Below, piece after piece: positions 35,101-47,559 of a stretch of DNA of 64,000 bases. The DNA comes from Typhlomys cinereus (lineage: Eukaryota; Chordata; Mammalia; Rodentia; Platacanthomyidae): positions 558,001-622,000 of the forward strand of contig JALPQD010000626.1 in NCBI GenBank assembly GCA_023101885.1, written 5' to 3'. Both the position numbers and the translations under genes were made by a program. The notes beneath the pieces are model-generated. The model ran no database searches. It saw nothing but the letters and a program-made list of their open reading frames with translations, and had not been told where the DNA came from. Position 1 is the first letter of the stretch. The number at the start of each line of letters is the position of its first letter.

Positions 35101-35986
35101 TTAGAACAGCTTTCATTGTGTCCCAGAGATTTTGGTAAGTTGTATTTTCGTTATCATTCACTTTCAGGAAATCTTGAATTTCCTTTTTAATTTCTTCCTG
35201 AATCCAGTTCTCATTCAGCATCATAGTGTTAAGTTTCCAGGAGTTAGTGTATTTTCTCTTGTTTGATGTGTTGTGGATGTCCAGCTTTAGGCCGTGGTGG
35301 TCTGATAGGGCACAGGTTAGAATTTCAACTTTCTTGTATATGTGTAGATTCATTTTGTGGCCCAATATGTGATCTATTTTGGAGAAAGTTCCGTGTGCTG
35401 CTGAGAAAAATGTGTATTCTTTGGTGCGTGGGTGAAAAGTTCGATAGAGATCTGTGAGGTCCATTTCTTTCAGGGTTTGATTAAGTTCCAAAGTGTCTCT
35501 GTTAAGCTTTTGACCTGTTGATCTATCCCATGTAGTGAGGGCGGTGTTGAAGTCCCCAAGAATTATCGTTTGGGGGTTGATTTCTTGCTTTAGACGCTGT
35601 AGGGTTTTCTTAATGAATGTGGAGGGGCCCGTATTGGGTGCATATATGTTCAGTATTGTGAAATCTTCCTGGTGAATTGTACCTGTGACTAAAATGTAGT
35701 ATCCATCCGTGTCTCTTATAATTTTTTTTGGTTTGAAATCCACTTTGTCTGATAGCATAATGGCTACCCCTGCCTGTTTTCTGCTTCCATTTGCTTGTAG
35801 AATTGTTGACCAGCCTTTTATTTTTAGAGCGTGCCTATCTTTTGTGGTGAGATGGGTTTCCTGCAGGCAACAGATTGATGGATTGTGATTTTTAATCCAA
35901 GTTTGTAATCTGTGTCTCTTGATCAGTGAATTAAGTCCATTAACATTTAGTGTTATAATGGAGAAACTATTGTTAATTCCAGACAT
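32171..35986 (-). pseudogene. L1-C ORF2, nearly intact (two single-base frameshifts)
   Basis: Open for 752 codons from MSGINNSFS (35986), covering endonuclease, linker and most of RT including [18 protein letters not shown] and FADDMILYL. One T is missing near 33777, which shifts the frame. The second open part (33731-32286, 481 codons) covers the thumb and the Cys-rich C-terminus (CWRGCGERGTLLHCWWEC). An extra T in a run near 32289-32294 shifts the last 40 or so codons. Otherwise it aligns along its length with L1-B. Confidence 0.93.
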
Positions 35987-36036
35987 TTATTATGTTTAGT
36001 AGCTTTTATAAGTATATTGCTTCGCTTTTAATGGTG

Positions 36037-37103
36037 TTATATTTGCCTTCTGTTCTCCTGGATATGCCTGTTTTTTTCTTCACACTTGAGTATCATTTCT
36101 AGCAGTTTTTGATGGCCTGGTTTGGTGGCCATGTATCCCTTAAAGTTGTCTTTGTGCTGGAAAATTTTCTTTCTCCCTCGATCATGACTGATAGTTTTGC
36201 AGAGTAAATCAGCCTGGGTTGACATTTTTGCTCATTCAATACTTGAAGTATGTCTCTCCAAGCTCTTCTTGCTTTTACTGCTTCGACTGAGAAGTCATTT
36301 GTTATTTTAATAGGTTTGCCTTTAAAAGTGACTTGTTTTTTCTCCCTTGAAGCTCTCAGCACCAGTTCTTTATCTTGAATGTGGAGTGTTTTAACTATTA
36401 TTTGCCACGGTGTGCTTCTATTTTGGTCGTATCTGTTTGGGGTGCGGAATGCCTCTTGTATATGAATGGGCCTCTCTTTTTTTAGATGAGGAAAGTTTTC
36501 CTGATGATCGTTTGAAAAATTTCCTCAGGGGTGGTATTTTGAGATTCTTGCTCCGGTATTCCATGAATACGCATGTTAGGCTTCTTCAGGGTGTCCCATA
36601 TCTCTTGGATATTTCTCTCAAGTATTTTTGGCTTTAACAACCTCTTCCATTGAGCTGGTTAGTACTCCCACTTTATCTTCAAGGTCTGAAATTCTGTTTT
36701 CTGCTTCATTAGTTCTGTTGATAAGACTCTCTGTGGAGTTCTGGGTTGAAGATAACTTGTCTTTTAGCTCAGTTTTAAACTCTGCTTGAGTTTGTTTTAA
36801 CTGCTCTATGCCACTTTTTGTTTCTTGCACTGTTTTTCTCAACTCCTCCAGATGTCTGTTGTGTTCCTCTTCAAAGCGATTGATTCGATTATGCAATTCC
36901 TCCCGGATTTCCTCTTTCATAGTATTGAACATGGTAATGATCATATTTTGAAAGTCGTTATCCTGGGTCAGGCTTTCTTGGCCTTTTTCCGCGGGTTTGT
37001 TCTTGTTGGAGTCTAACATTATGGGATTAATTTCTTCAGTGGGAAATTTGTTTACTTGAGTGTTGCTTCTCATGGATTTGCACTTTGACTTTGGCATTGT
37101 CAT
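36037..37103 (-). pseudogene. L1-C ORF1, broken
   Basis: Starts at 37103 (MTMPKSKCKS) with the coiled-coil half open to about 36618. A two-base loss near 36626, a base loss near 36501 and another near 36170 divide the C-terminal half. The end GYMATKPGHQKL...ENRRQI matches L1-0. Confidence 0.92.
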
Positions 37104-37686
37104 TTTAACTCTTAAGATCTCTCAATTTCACTAAACTGAATTATTTGGCCAGGGGTACTGGTGGGCGGGGCCCGAACGGGGACTTACCTAGGGCGCGGGG
37201 TGAGGCCCGGGTGGACCGCGCGCGTGTCCTGACCGGCGGAGCGGGGTGGGGTGAAAAGGGAGGATGGGCGCGTCGGCGTGGAGCTATTTAACCCGAGGGC
37301 AGCTGGGGCGGGGCCCGGGCGCAGGGGGAGGTCCTCCTCGTCCCTCGGGCCCCGCGCGTCTCCGGCTGGATGGTGGGAGTCGGAGCCGGGTCCCTGTGGG
37401 CTGACCTGGGGTCCTAGAGCACCCGGTGAGGCCCGGCTGGATCGCGCGTGCGCGTCCCGACCGGAGGAGCAGGATGGGGTGAAAAGGGAAGATGGGCGCG
37501 ACGGCGTGGAGCTATTTAACCCGAGGGCAGCTGGGGCGGGGCCCGGGCGCAGGGGGAGGTCTTCCTCGTCCCTCGGCCCCCGCGCGCGGCTCCGGCTGGA
37601 TGGTGGGAGTCGGAGCCGGGTCCCTGTGGGCTGACCTGGGGTCCTAGAGCGCGCGGTGAGGCCCGGCTGGATCGCGCGTGCGAGTC
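37104..37686 (-). promoter_or_regulatory. L1-C 5'UTR with about two promoter monomers
   Basis: GAGCTATTTAACCCGAGGGC at 37281 and 37509 gives a 228-bp period, as in L1-0. The monomer carries TATTTAA and CpG-rich flanks and ends at the TSD. Confidence 0.82.
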
Positions 37687-38122
37687 AGTTTCTGGCCTTA
37701 TCCTCATTTTCCATCCTCCATCCTGTGATGTAGGCTTGTAATTATTCTTAGACATTGTGTCATAATCTTTGTCTTTCTTACACATAGTTAATGGTTGTCC
37801 TTCTTCAGACTTAGTTTCCTGAACTAAGCATTCAAATCTTGTCCTTTCATCCATAATGTCCCTAATTTGATTCCATAGTAAAAATGCAATTATAGGAACT
37901 TCACCAGGACCATTCTGCTCATAGAAGCATTTCATGTCTTTACCTACCTTCTTCCAAGTATCTAGAGAGACACTGCCTTCCTCTGGAAACTATGGACTAA
38001 TTTTTTTGCACAAAATCCATGAATTCTTTTAGTTGCCTATGGTGTACTTTAACACCTCTAGCTTGTAGCACATATTTAACTACATCCAAGAACAGATTCT
38101 CTTTAGATTCTCCTTGACCCAT
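37687..38122 (-). pseudogene. gag: ERV2 gag, 5' part (matrix)
   Basis: ATG at 38122 starts MGQGESKENLFLDVV, a myristoylation-type N-terminus. The frame stops at 37997-37999 after 41 codons next to a run of T. A betaretroviral matrix signature (PWFPEEGS) continues in another frame to 37687, with an open frame from 37935. L1-C interrupts here. Confidence 0.87.
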
Positions 38123-38264
38123 AGTTATTTACCGGTCTTCTTAACTAAGTTATAGCTAAAACTGAGGGGTCTGCAGCACCCTGACGGGATCCTATCCTTC
38201 ACCTGTAAGATAGTAAAAGAGAGAAAAGCTTACCTGTATTCAGATCCCTTGTTCAAGCGCCACT
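38123..38264 (-). promoter_or_regulatory. ERV2 leader: lysine-tRNA-like primer site and splice donor
   Basis: Directly inside the LTR, the minus strand reads TGGCGCTTGAACAAGGGAT (38262-38244), close to the lysine tRNA primer site of many class II retroviruses, with a few changes. A splice donor ACAGGTAAGC follows at about 38236-38227. Confidence 0.72.
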
Positions 38265-39062
38265 TGCCACAGACCGACTGAGTTGGGACCAGGACAGGGG
38301 ATCCAGGTATCATGAACCGGTGGGCGAAGGAATCTGCGATGGGAAACAGACACACAGCTCTAGTGGAAGGTGAATCTGAGTCCGTTTATTGCGGCACAAA
38401 GCTACAGTGTAAGTACAAATTCTTTGGCAAGCAAAAGCAGATTGTGGTTTCATAAGGAACAAAGCAAATAAACTGTTAAGACTGAAAGTCAATAATTGGG
38501 ACATAGCCAATGTTTTTCTGTTCTGGAAAAAAATCAAGCTTTCTTAAACAATAACTAAAATATCATGTCCTAGGACAGGTTAACTATTAACCGCTGAGTA
38601 GAAGTTCAGTAGACAATGGTTGGCACATTTCTAAAAATTCTTAAGCATACATAGCTAAAAAATTGAAGACATGAGAAACGTTTTCTTTATCAAAAGGGTC
38701 AGGTTCCTCATACAAGTGGCTTTTAAGGGCTTCATAAGATTTGGCGTAGATTTTGTTTTTTAAAGCTTCATAATAATCAAACATATAACAAAATTTGTTT
38801 TGTAGTCAATTTAAGAAATCCAGGCCATTCAGGAGTTTCTATATTAAATTTTCCATCTGTTTAATTTAATCAAAGCTGAGGGATATCCCAAAACTGTTAA
38901 TGATTTCACTAAATATTAAACAACAGATACACACAAGAGCCAAACACCATTTCACAGAAAGGGAAAACATGCCATGACTTATCCAGGAAAATGGACTTCC
39001 TTGAAGCCATTTTCTTCCGATAGTGACTTTGTTAGGCCAGTGGGGTGGACTATGATATGGCA
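38265..39062 (-). repeat. ERV2 5' LTR
   Basis: 798 bp; on the minus strand it begins TGCCATATCATAG and ends GTCTGTGGCA, giving perfect 5-bp inverted ends. AATAAA is at 38390-38385, leaving about 120 bp of R/U5. The outer edge meets the satellite at 39063, where the first 6 bases (AGTGAA) would be the TSD; its partner lies left of the window. Confidence 0.85.
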
Positions 39063-42000
39063 AGTGAAGATATAATGTCAAAGTCTGTGATGTCACTGGT
39101 GAAGCTGTGATGTCAGTGGTCAGACTGTGATGTAAGTAGTGAAGCTGATGTCATAGGTGAGGCTGTGGTATCAATGCTGATCATATGATGCCACAGTGAG
39201 CCTATGGTGTTGCTGTGATTTCACAGCATGGTTAGGATGTCAATGATGAGGCTGTGCCATCACAGTGGGGCTGTGATGTTATAGGTGAGGCTGTGAATTC
39301 ATTGTAATGCTCTGATGTCACTATGAGGTTGTGAAGTCACAGTGAGGCTGTTATGTCAGTAGCAAAACTGATGCCACGATGAGTCTATGATGATACAGGT
39401 TAGCCTGTGGTGTCACTGGGGGCTGTGATGTCAGTGGCAAGACCAATGTCACAGTGAGGCTGTGATGTAACCAATGATGCTGTGGTGTCACTGGTGAGAC
39501 TATGATGTCAAAGGCTGTATTGTCACTGGTGAGGGTGCAACATCTGTGGTCACACTAATGTCAGTGTTATGTGACAAGGCTGATGTCACAGTGCATTGAT
39601 GAAATTATAGTGAGGCTGAGATGTGACAGTGATGTCAGTGGCAAGGCTGATATCACAAAGAGGTCATGATGTAACAGGGGAGGCTGTGATTGCACTGTAA
39701 GTCTCTGATGTAACTATGAGCTTGTGATGTCACTGTGAGGCTGTAATGTCACTGTGGGGGCTGTGGAATTGGTTAGGATCTGTTGTCACTGGTGAGACTC
39801 TAAAAATCCCAGTGAGGTTGTTTTGTCACACTGAGCCTGTGATATCACAGTATGGCTGTGATATTACTGTGAAGGTGTGATGTCTCTGTGAGGTTGTGAT
39901 GTCACCATGAGGTTGTGATGTCACTGTAAATGTTATGAGTTCACAGTGAGGCTACGATGTAACTGTGAGGTTGTATGTAACTCATGATGCTATGAGGTCA
40001 CTTTGGAGGCTGTAATTTTGTTGGCAAGGCTGATGTGATAATGAGTTTGTGATGTCACAATGATGTTGTGATGTCAGAGTGATAATGTGATGTCACAGTG
40101 ATGCTGTGATATCGCGTCAGTGGTTGTGATGGCACAGTGAGCCTGTGAGGTCACTGTGGAGGCTGTGAAGTCAGTGGCAAGACTGATGTCAATGTCAATG
40201 GTGAGGCAGTTACATCACATCACTCTGATTCTGTGATGTCATAGTTGAAGCTATAATTTCAGATGTGATGTCACAATGAAGTTGTAATGTTAGTGGCAAG
40301 AATGATATCACAATGAGATTGTGATGTCACAGTGAAAGTGTGAAGTCACAGTGACTGTGTGATATCACCTGAGTGATTGTGATGGTACAATGGGGCTGTG
40401 ATGTCAGTGGCAGGAATGATGTTACAATGAGGCTAAAATATCACTGGTGAGGCTATGATTTCACAGGTTAGCCTTTGATATCATGGTGAGGCTGTGGTGC
40501 ATAGTGAGGCTAGGTAAGATTCCAGTGTTGAGAGTAAGATGTCAAAATGAAGATGTGATGTCACATTGAGGCTGTGATGTCACAGTGAGGACAAAATGTC
40601 AATGTCTGTGATGTCACTGGTGAAGCTGTGATGTTATTGGTCAGACTGTGATGTCAGTGGTGAAGCTGATGTAATAGGTGAGGCAGTGTTATCAATGGTG
40701 ATGGTTTGATGCCACAGTGAGGCTATTGTGTCACACTGAGGTTGTTATGTCAAAGTGATGCTGTAATGTCAGTAGTGATGCTGTGATTTCACAGTGAGGT
40801 TAGGATGTCAATGATGAAATTGTGTCATCACAGTGAAGCTGTGATGTCACAGGTGACGCTGTGATGTCACAATGAAGCTGGGATATCAATTGCAAGTCTG
40901 ATATCACAACGACGCCATGATTTCACTGTAATGCTCTGATGTCACTGTGCGGTTTTGAAGTCTCACTGAGGCTGTGATGTCACTGTGACATTTTGATGTC
41001 ACTGTGGATGCTATGACGTCACTGTGGAGTCTATAATGTTGGCAAGGCTGATGTGACAATGAGTTTGAGATGTCACAGTGATATTGTCTTGTCAGAGTGA
41101 TAATGCGATGTCACAGTGATGCTGTGATAATACATGAGTGGTTGTGATGGCACAATGAGACTGTGAGGTCACTGTGATGCTATAATGTCACAGTCAGGTT
41201 ATGTCAGACGTGATGTCACAATGAGGCTATGATGTAACAGGCAAAGCTGTGGTATCACTGAAGAGTCTGTGATGTCACAGTGAGCCTGTGATGTCAGAGG
41301 TGAGGCTTTGGTGTCATAGTGAGGCTAGGTAACATGCCAGCTGTGAGCCTGTGATGTCACAGTGAGACTGTAATGTCAGTGGCAAGGATGATGTCAAAAT
41401 GAGGTTGTGACTTCACACAGAGAGTGTGAAGTCACCGTGACTGTGTGATATCACCTGAGTGATTGTGATGGCACAATGAGGCTGTGATGTCCAGGGCAAG
41501 GATGATGTCACAATGAATTTGTGATGTCGCAGTGAGAGTGTGAAGTCACAGTAATGCTGTGTTATCACCTGAGTGATTGTGATGGCACAATGAGGCTGTG
41601 ATGTCAGTGGCATGGATGATGTCACAATGAGGCTATGCTGTCATTGGTGAGGCTATGATGTCACAGGTGACCTTTGATATCATGGTGAGGCTGTGGCGTC
41701 ATAGTGAGAGTAGGTAGGATGCTAGTGTTCAAGGTCACAGTGAAGATGTGTTGTAACATTTAGGCTGTGATGTCACAGTGAGGATACAGTGTCAAAGTCT
41801 GTGATGTCACTGGTGAACCTGTGATGTTAGTGGGCAGACTGTGATGTCAGTGGTGAAGCTGATGTCATAGGTGAGACTGTGGTATCAATGGTGATGGTTT
41901 GATGCTACAGTGAGGCTATTGTGTCACACTGAGGTTGCTATGTCAAAGTGATGGTGTGATATCAGTGGTGATGATGTGATTTCACAGTGAGATTAAGATG

Positions 42001-44697
42001 TCCGTTGTGAAGCTGTGCCATCACATTTTGGCTGTGATGTCAGAGGTGAGGCTGTAATGTTACAGTGAGGCTATGATGTCACTGGCAAGTCTTATGTCAC
42101 AATGAGGCCATGATATTACAGGTGAGGCTGTGATTTCACTGTAAGTCTCTGATGTCACCATGAGGTTGTGATGTCACTGTGAGGCTGTTTTCACTGTGAG
42201 CACTGTGGGATTGGGTAGGTATTTTTGTCGCTAGTGAACCTCTAAAGTCACAGTGAAGCTGTTTTGTCACACTGAGCCTGTGATATCACAGTATGTCTGT
42301 GATATTACTGTGAGGTTGTGATGTTGCTGTGAGGTTGTGATGTCACAGTGAGGCTGTGAGGTCACTGTGGAGGCTGTGATGTCAGTGGCAAGACTGATGT
42401 CAATTTCAATGGTGAGACTGTTACATCACATCACTGTGAGGCTGTGATGTTACAGTGAGGTTCTGATGGCAAATGTGATGTCATAATGAGGCTATGACAT
42501 AACAGGTAAGGCTGTGGTATCACTGGTGAGCCTGAGATGTCACAGTGAGCCTGTGATGTCAGTGGTGAAGCTTTGGTGCCATAGTGAGTCTAAGTAGGAT
42601 GCCAGTTGTGAGCCTGTGATGTCACAGTGAGGCTGCAATGTCAGTGGCAAGGAGGATGCCACAATCAGGATGTCATGTTACAGTGAATCTGTGATGTCAC
42701 AGTGAGTCTTTGATATCAACTGAGTGATGGGGATGGCACAATGAGGCTGTGATGTCAGTGGCAAGGATGATGTCACAATGAGGCTAAGATGTTACTGGAG
42801 ATGCTACAATGTTACAGGTGAGACTTTGATATCATGGTGAGGCTGTGGTGTCATAATGAGGACAGGTAGGATGCCAGTGTTGAGGGTGAAATGTCACAGT
42901 GAAGATATATCACATTGAGGCTTTGATGTCACAATGAGGATATATTGTCAAAGTCTGTGATGTCCCTGGTGAAGCTCTGATGTTATTGGTCAGGCTGTGA
43001 TGTCAGTGGTGAAGCTGATGTCATAGGAGAGGCTGTGGTATCAATGGTGATGGTTTGATTCCACAGTGAGGCTATTGCATAACACTGAGGTTGTTATGTC
43101 AAAGTGATGCTGTGATGTCTGATGTGATGTGTCACAGTGAGCTTATTATGTCAATGGTGAGGCTGTGCCACCACAGTGGGGATGTGATGTCAGAGTGAGT
43201 CTGTGATATCAGTGGCAAGTCTAAAGTCACAACGAGGCCATGATGTTACAGGTGAGGCTGTGATTTCACTTTAACGCTCTGGTGTCACTGTGAGAGTGTG
43301 AAGTCACAGTGAAGCTGTGATGTCAGTGGCAAAGTTGATGCCCTAACGAGTCTATGATGTTACAGGTTAGCCTATGGTGTCACTGGGAGGCTGTGAATCT
43401 AGCAGCAAGACCAATGTCACAGTAAGGCTGTGATGTAACTGCTGATGCTGTAGTGTCACTGGTGAGGCAATGATGTCAAAGACTGTGTTGTCACTGGTGA
43501 GACTGCAATATCTGTGATCACACTAATGTGACTGTTATGACAGTGGCAGGGCTGATGTCACAGTGCATTGATGAAATCATAGTGAGGCTGTGATGTGACA
43601 GTGATGTCAGTGGTAAGACTGATATCACAAAGAGGCCATGATGTAACCGGTGAGGCTGTGATTTCACTGTGAGTCTCTGATGTCACCGTGAGGTTGTGGT
43701 GTTGCTGTGAGGCTGTGATGTCACTGTGGAGGCTGTGGGATTGGTTAGACAGTGTTGTCACTGGTGAGACTCAGCAGTCACAGTGAGGCTGTTTTGTGAC
43801 ACTGAGCCTGTGATATCACAGTATAGCTGTGATATTACTGTGAAGGTATGATGTTGAACTGAGGTTGTGATGTCACCGTGAGGTTTTCATGTCACTGTGT
43901 ATGCTATGAGGTCACAGTGAGGCTATGATGTCACAGTGAGACTGTGATGTCACTCTGTGGTTGTGATGTCACTGTGGACACTATGAGATCACCATGAAAG
44001 CTGCAATGTCGTTGGCAAGGCTTATATGGTATTGAGTTTGTGATGTCACAGTGATGTTGTGATGTCAGAGTGATAATGTAATGTCACAGTGATGCTGGGA
44101 TATCACATAAGTGGTTGTTATGGCACAGCAAAGCTGTTAGGTCACTGTGAGGCTGTGATATAATGATGAGTTTGGGATGTCACAGTGAGGCTGTGAGGTT
44201 ACTGTGGAGGCTGTGATGTCAGTGGCAAGATGGATGTCAATGTCAATGGTGAGGCTGTTACATCACATCACTGTAAGGCTATGGTACAGTAAGGCTATGA
44301 TGTCAGACGTGATGTCACAATGAGGCTATGATGTAACAGGTAAGGCTGTGGTATCACTGGTGAGCCTGAGATGTCACAGTGAGTCTGTGATGTCAGTGGT
44401 GAGGCTTTGGTGTCACAGTGTGTCTAGGTAGGATGCCAGTTGTGAGCCTGTAATGTCACAGTGAGGCTGCAATGTCTGTTCCAAGGTTGATGTCACAATG
44501 AGTTTGTGACATCACAGTGAGAGTGCGAAGTGACAGTAACTCTGTGATAACACCTGAGTGATTGTGATAGCACAACGAGGCTGTGATGTTTGTGGCAAGG
44601 ATGATGTCACAATGAAGCTGAGATGTCAGTGGTGAGGCTATGATGTCACAGGTGAACATTTGATATCATGGTGAGGCTATGGTGTTATAGTGAGACT
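39063..44697 (+). repeat. Satellite array, forward block 1 (about 19-bp unit)
   Basis: Tandem repeats of a degenerate 19-bp unit, consensus TGTGATGTCACAGTGAGGC, with many variants (GTGGCAAG, GTGGTGAGG, AATGAGG) and some 18-20-bp units. Distinct landmark blocks recur: GTGCATTGATGAAAT at about 39592 and 43563, GGATTGGTTAG at about 39766 and 43737, and AGTGGTTGT near 40120 and 44110, each about 3.97-3.99 kb apart. That indicates higher-order organisation. No genes. Confidence 0.93.
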
Positions 44698-44855
44698 AAA
44701 TCACTTGTTGCCTTAAGCCATTTGATAGTCATTTATCAGCATAGAAAGAATTTGGTAGTATTCCTTCCTTTACTATTTGATAGAACAATTTAAGAAGTAT
44801 TGGTGCTATTAGCTCTCTAATTGTATGGTAGAACTCTCTGCTGAATCCATCTGGT
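44698..44855 (-). mobile_element. Old L1 ORF2 scrap at satellite inversion breakpoint
   Basis: 44738-44855 aligns with L1 ORF2 as seen at about 212-315 (AGAAAGAATTTGGTAGTATT, CTGCTGAATCCATCTGGTC) but is clearly more diverged than the full-length copies. 44698-44737 is unassigned. The satellite changes orientation across this piece. Confidence 0.8.
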
Positions 44856-47559
44856 CTCACTGTGATGACACAACCTTATTGTGACATTATTCTTGCCACT
44901 GACATTACATCCTCAGTGTGACATCACAGGCTCACAACTGGCATTCCACCTAGACTCACTATGTCACCAAAGCCTCACCACTGACATCACAGACTCACTG
45001 TGACATTAGACTCAACAGTGTTACAACAGCCTTACTGGTTACATCATAGCCACATTGTGACATTACATATGACATCGTAGCCACACTGTGCCATGACAAC
45101 CACTCATGTGATATCACAGCATCACTGTGACATCACATTGTCACTCTGACATCACAACATCACTGTGACATCACAAACTCATTTTCACATCACCCTTGCC
45201 AACAACATTACAGACTCTACAGTGACCTCATAGTGTCCACAGTCACATCACAACCTCACAGTGACATCACAGCCTCACTGTGACAACATAGCCTCACTGT
45301 GACCTCATAGCACCCACAGTGACATCACAACCTCACAGAGACATTACAACCTCCCTGCAACATCACAGCCTCACAATAATATCACAAATATAATGTGATA
45401 TCCTAGGCTCAGTGTGAAAAAACAGCCTCAGTGTGACATAGAGTCCCACCAGTGCCTAGCCAATCTCACATCTTCCACAGTGATACCACAGCATCACAGT
45501 GACATCACAACCTCATGGTGACATCAGAGTTTTACAGTGAAATCACAGCATCACCTGTTATATCATGGCCTCATTGTGATCAGACTTGCCCCTGACATCA
45601 CTGTCATATCACAGCCGCATTATGATTTCATAAATGCACTGTGACATCAGGCTTGCCACTGACATAACACCGATATTAGTGTGATCACAGATGTTGCAGC
45701 CTCAACAGTGACAACACAGCCTTTGACATCGTGTCTCACCAGTGACCCTGTAGCATCATCAGTTACATCACAGCCTCACTGTGAAATCAGTCTTGCCACC
45801 AATATCACAGCCCCCAGTGACACCACAGGCTAACCTGTAACATCATAGACTCATCATGGCATCAGTTTTACCACTGACCTCACAGCCTCACTGTGACATG
45901 AAAACCTCACAGTGACATCAGAGCCTTACAGTGAAATCACAACCTTACCTGTAACATCATGAACTCCTTGTGACATCAGACTTGCCACTGACATCACAGC
46001 CTCACTGTGACATCACAGCCTCACTGTGACATCACAGCCTCACCTCAGACATCACAGCCACACTGTGATAGTACATCCTCACTGTTGACATCCTAACTTC
46101 ACTGTGAAATCACAGCATCAACAATGACATCACAGCATTACTTTGACATAACAACCTCAGTGTGACACAATAGCCTCACTGTGGCATCAAATCATCACCA
46201 TTGAAACCACAGCATCACCTATGACATCAGCTTCACCACTGACATCACAATCTGATGACTAATATCACAGCTTCAGCAGTGACATCACATACTTTGACAT
46301 TATGTCCTCACTGTGACATCACATCATCACTGTGACATATCACCCTCAACACTGATATCCTACCTAGTCTCACTATGATGCTACAGCCTCACCGTGATTT
46401 CAAAGGCTCACCTGTGACATCATAACCTCACCAGTGCCATCTTAGCCTCATTGTGACATCATCCTTGCCACCGAAATCACAGCCTCGTTGTGCTATCACA
46501 ATCACTAGGTTGATATCACAGAATCCCTGTGACTTCTCACTCTCATTGTGATGTCACAAACTCATTGTGACATCATCCTTGCACTGACATTACAGCCTCA
46601 CTTTGACATCACAGGCTTACAACTGGCATCCTATCTAGACTCACTAGGACACCAAAGCCTTACCACTGACATCACAGGCTCACTGTGACATCACAGGCTC
46701 ACCAGTGATATCACAGCCTTACCTGTTTCATCCTAGCCTCATGGTGACATCACATCTGACATCGTAGCCTCACTGTGACTTCATACTCTCACAGTGATGT
46801 CATGTAACAGCCTCACCATTGACATTGACATAAGTCTTGCCACTGACATCACAGCCTCCATAGTGACCTTACAACCTCACTGTGACATCAGCACCTCATC
46901 ATTATATCACAGTGACCTCGCATGTAACATCATGGCCTCGTTGTGACATCAGACTTGACACTGACATCACAGCCTCACGGTGACATGACAGCTTCACCTC
47001 TGACATTACAACCCCACTGTTATGGCACACCTCACCATTGACATCCTATCCTCATTGTGAAATCACAGCATCACCACTGACATCACAGCATCACTTTGAC
47101 CTAACAAGCTCAATGTGACACAATAGCCTCCCTGGGACATCAAATTATGAGCATTGAAACCACAGCCTCCCCCAAGGCATAGCATTCAACACTTACAACA
47201 CCATCTAACCACTAACATCACAGCTTCACCAGTGACATCACAGACTTTGACATTATATCCTCACTGTGACATCATAGCCTTAATGTAACATCACATCTTC
47301 ACTGTGACATCTCACACTGAACACTGACATCCTACCTAGTCTCACTATGACACCACAGCCTCACCATGTTGTCAAAGGCTCACCTGTGACATTATAGCCT
47401 CACCTGTGACATCTTAGTCTCATTGTGACATCATCATTGCCACTGACCTCACAGTCTCATTGTGCCATCAAAATCACTCAGATGATATCACATAGTCACT
47501 GTAACTTCACACTCTCACTGTGATGTCACAAACTCATTGTGACATCTTCCTTGACACTA
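44856..47559 (-). repeat. Satellite array, inverted block
   Basis: The same 19-bp satellite in reverse complement (AGCCTCACTGTGACATCAC). Its landmarks appear in the order expected of the reverse complement of block 1, for example the GGATGCCAGTTGTGAGCC element at about 44936-44953, then the CATGTGATATCAC element near 45113. Confidence 0.92.

Larger units (their letters stand above)
31198..37686 (-). mobile_element. L1-C: full-length LINE-1, minus strand, inserted in ERV2 gag
   Basis: 6.5 kb: poly-T end at 31198, 3'UTR to 32170, ORF2 (35986-32171), ORF1 (37103-36037), two monomers (to 37686). The 13-bp TSD AGTTTCTGGCCTT is at 31185-31197 and 37687-37699. It belongs to the same subfamily as L1-0. 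Confidence 0.96.
3278..39062 (-). mobile_element. ERV2: class II provirus, minus strand, split into three pieces; 3' end outside window
   Basis: Reading leftwards, the provirus runs 5' LTR (39062-38265), primer site, gag (38122-37687, then 31197-30300), dUTPase-protease, pol (29640-27012) and env (27184-26729, then 4483-3278). The gaps are the younger L1-C (31198-37686) and ERV1 (4484-26728); L1-0 interrupts env at 3277. The LTR carries 5-bp inverted ends (TGCCA...TGGCA) and directly abuts the satellite, so ERV2 integrated into the satellite array. Gene content (MGQ-start matrix, two zinc knuckles, dUTPase before protease, YMDD RT) is betaretrovirus-like. All genes are defective. Confidence 0.9.

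Noticed and set aside
37516..37935. A single 139-codon minus-strand frame
   Set aside because: It is a chance fusion of ERV2 matrix sequence (37687-37935) with L1-C promoter sequence across the insertion junction, not a real gene.
38310..38537. Open frames in the ERV2 LTR (also 38866-39096), considered as an MMTV-like LTR-encoded gene
   Set aside because: They are short, without recognisable domains, and do not span the LTR as an accessory gene would.
41413..41625. Antisense open frames in the satellite (also 43558-43761, 44456-44659, 51069-51302, 52146-52340, 52462-52797, 52928-53122, 53646-53852, 54053-54307) giving MTSQPHCDITAS-like peptides
   Set aside because: A 19-bp unit rotates through all three frames, so any strand gives a repetitive peptide with stops about every 57 nt unless mutated. 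There is no start context, domain or conservation; these are by-products of the repeat.
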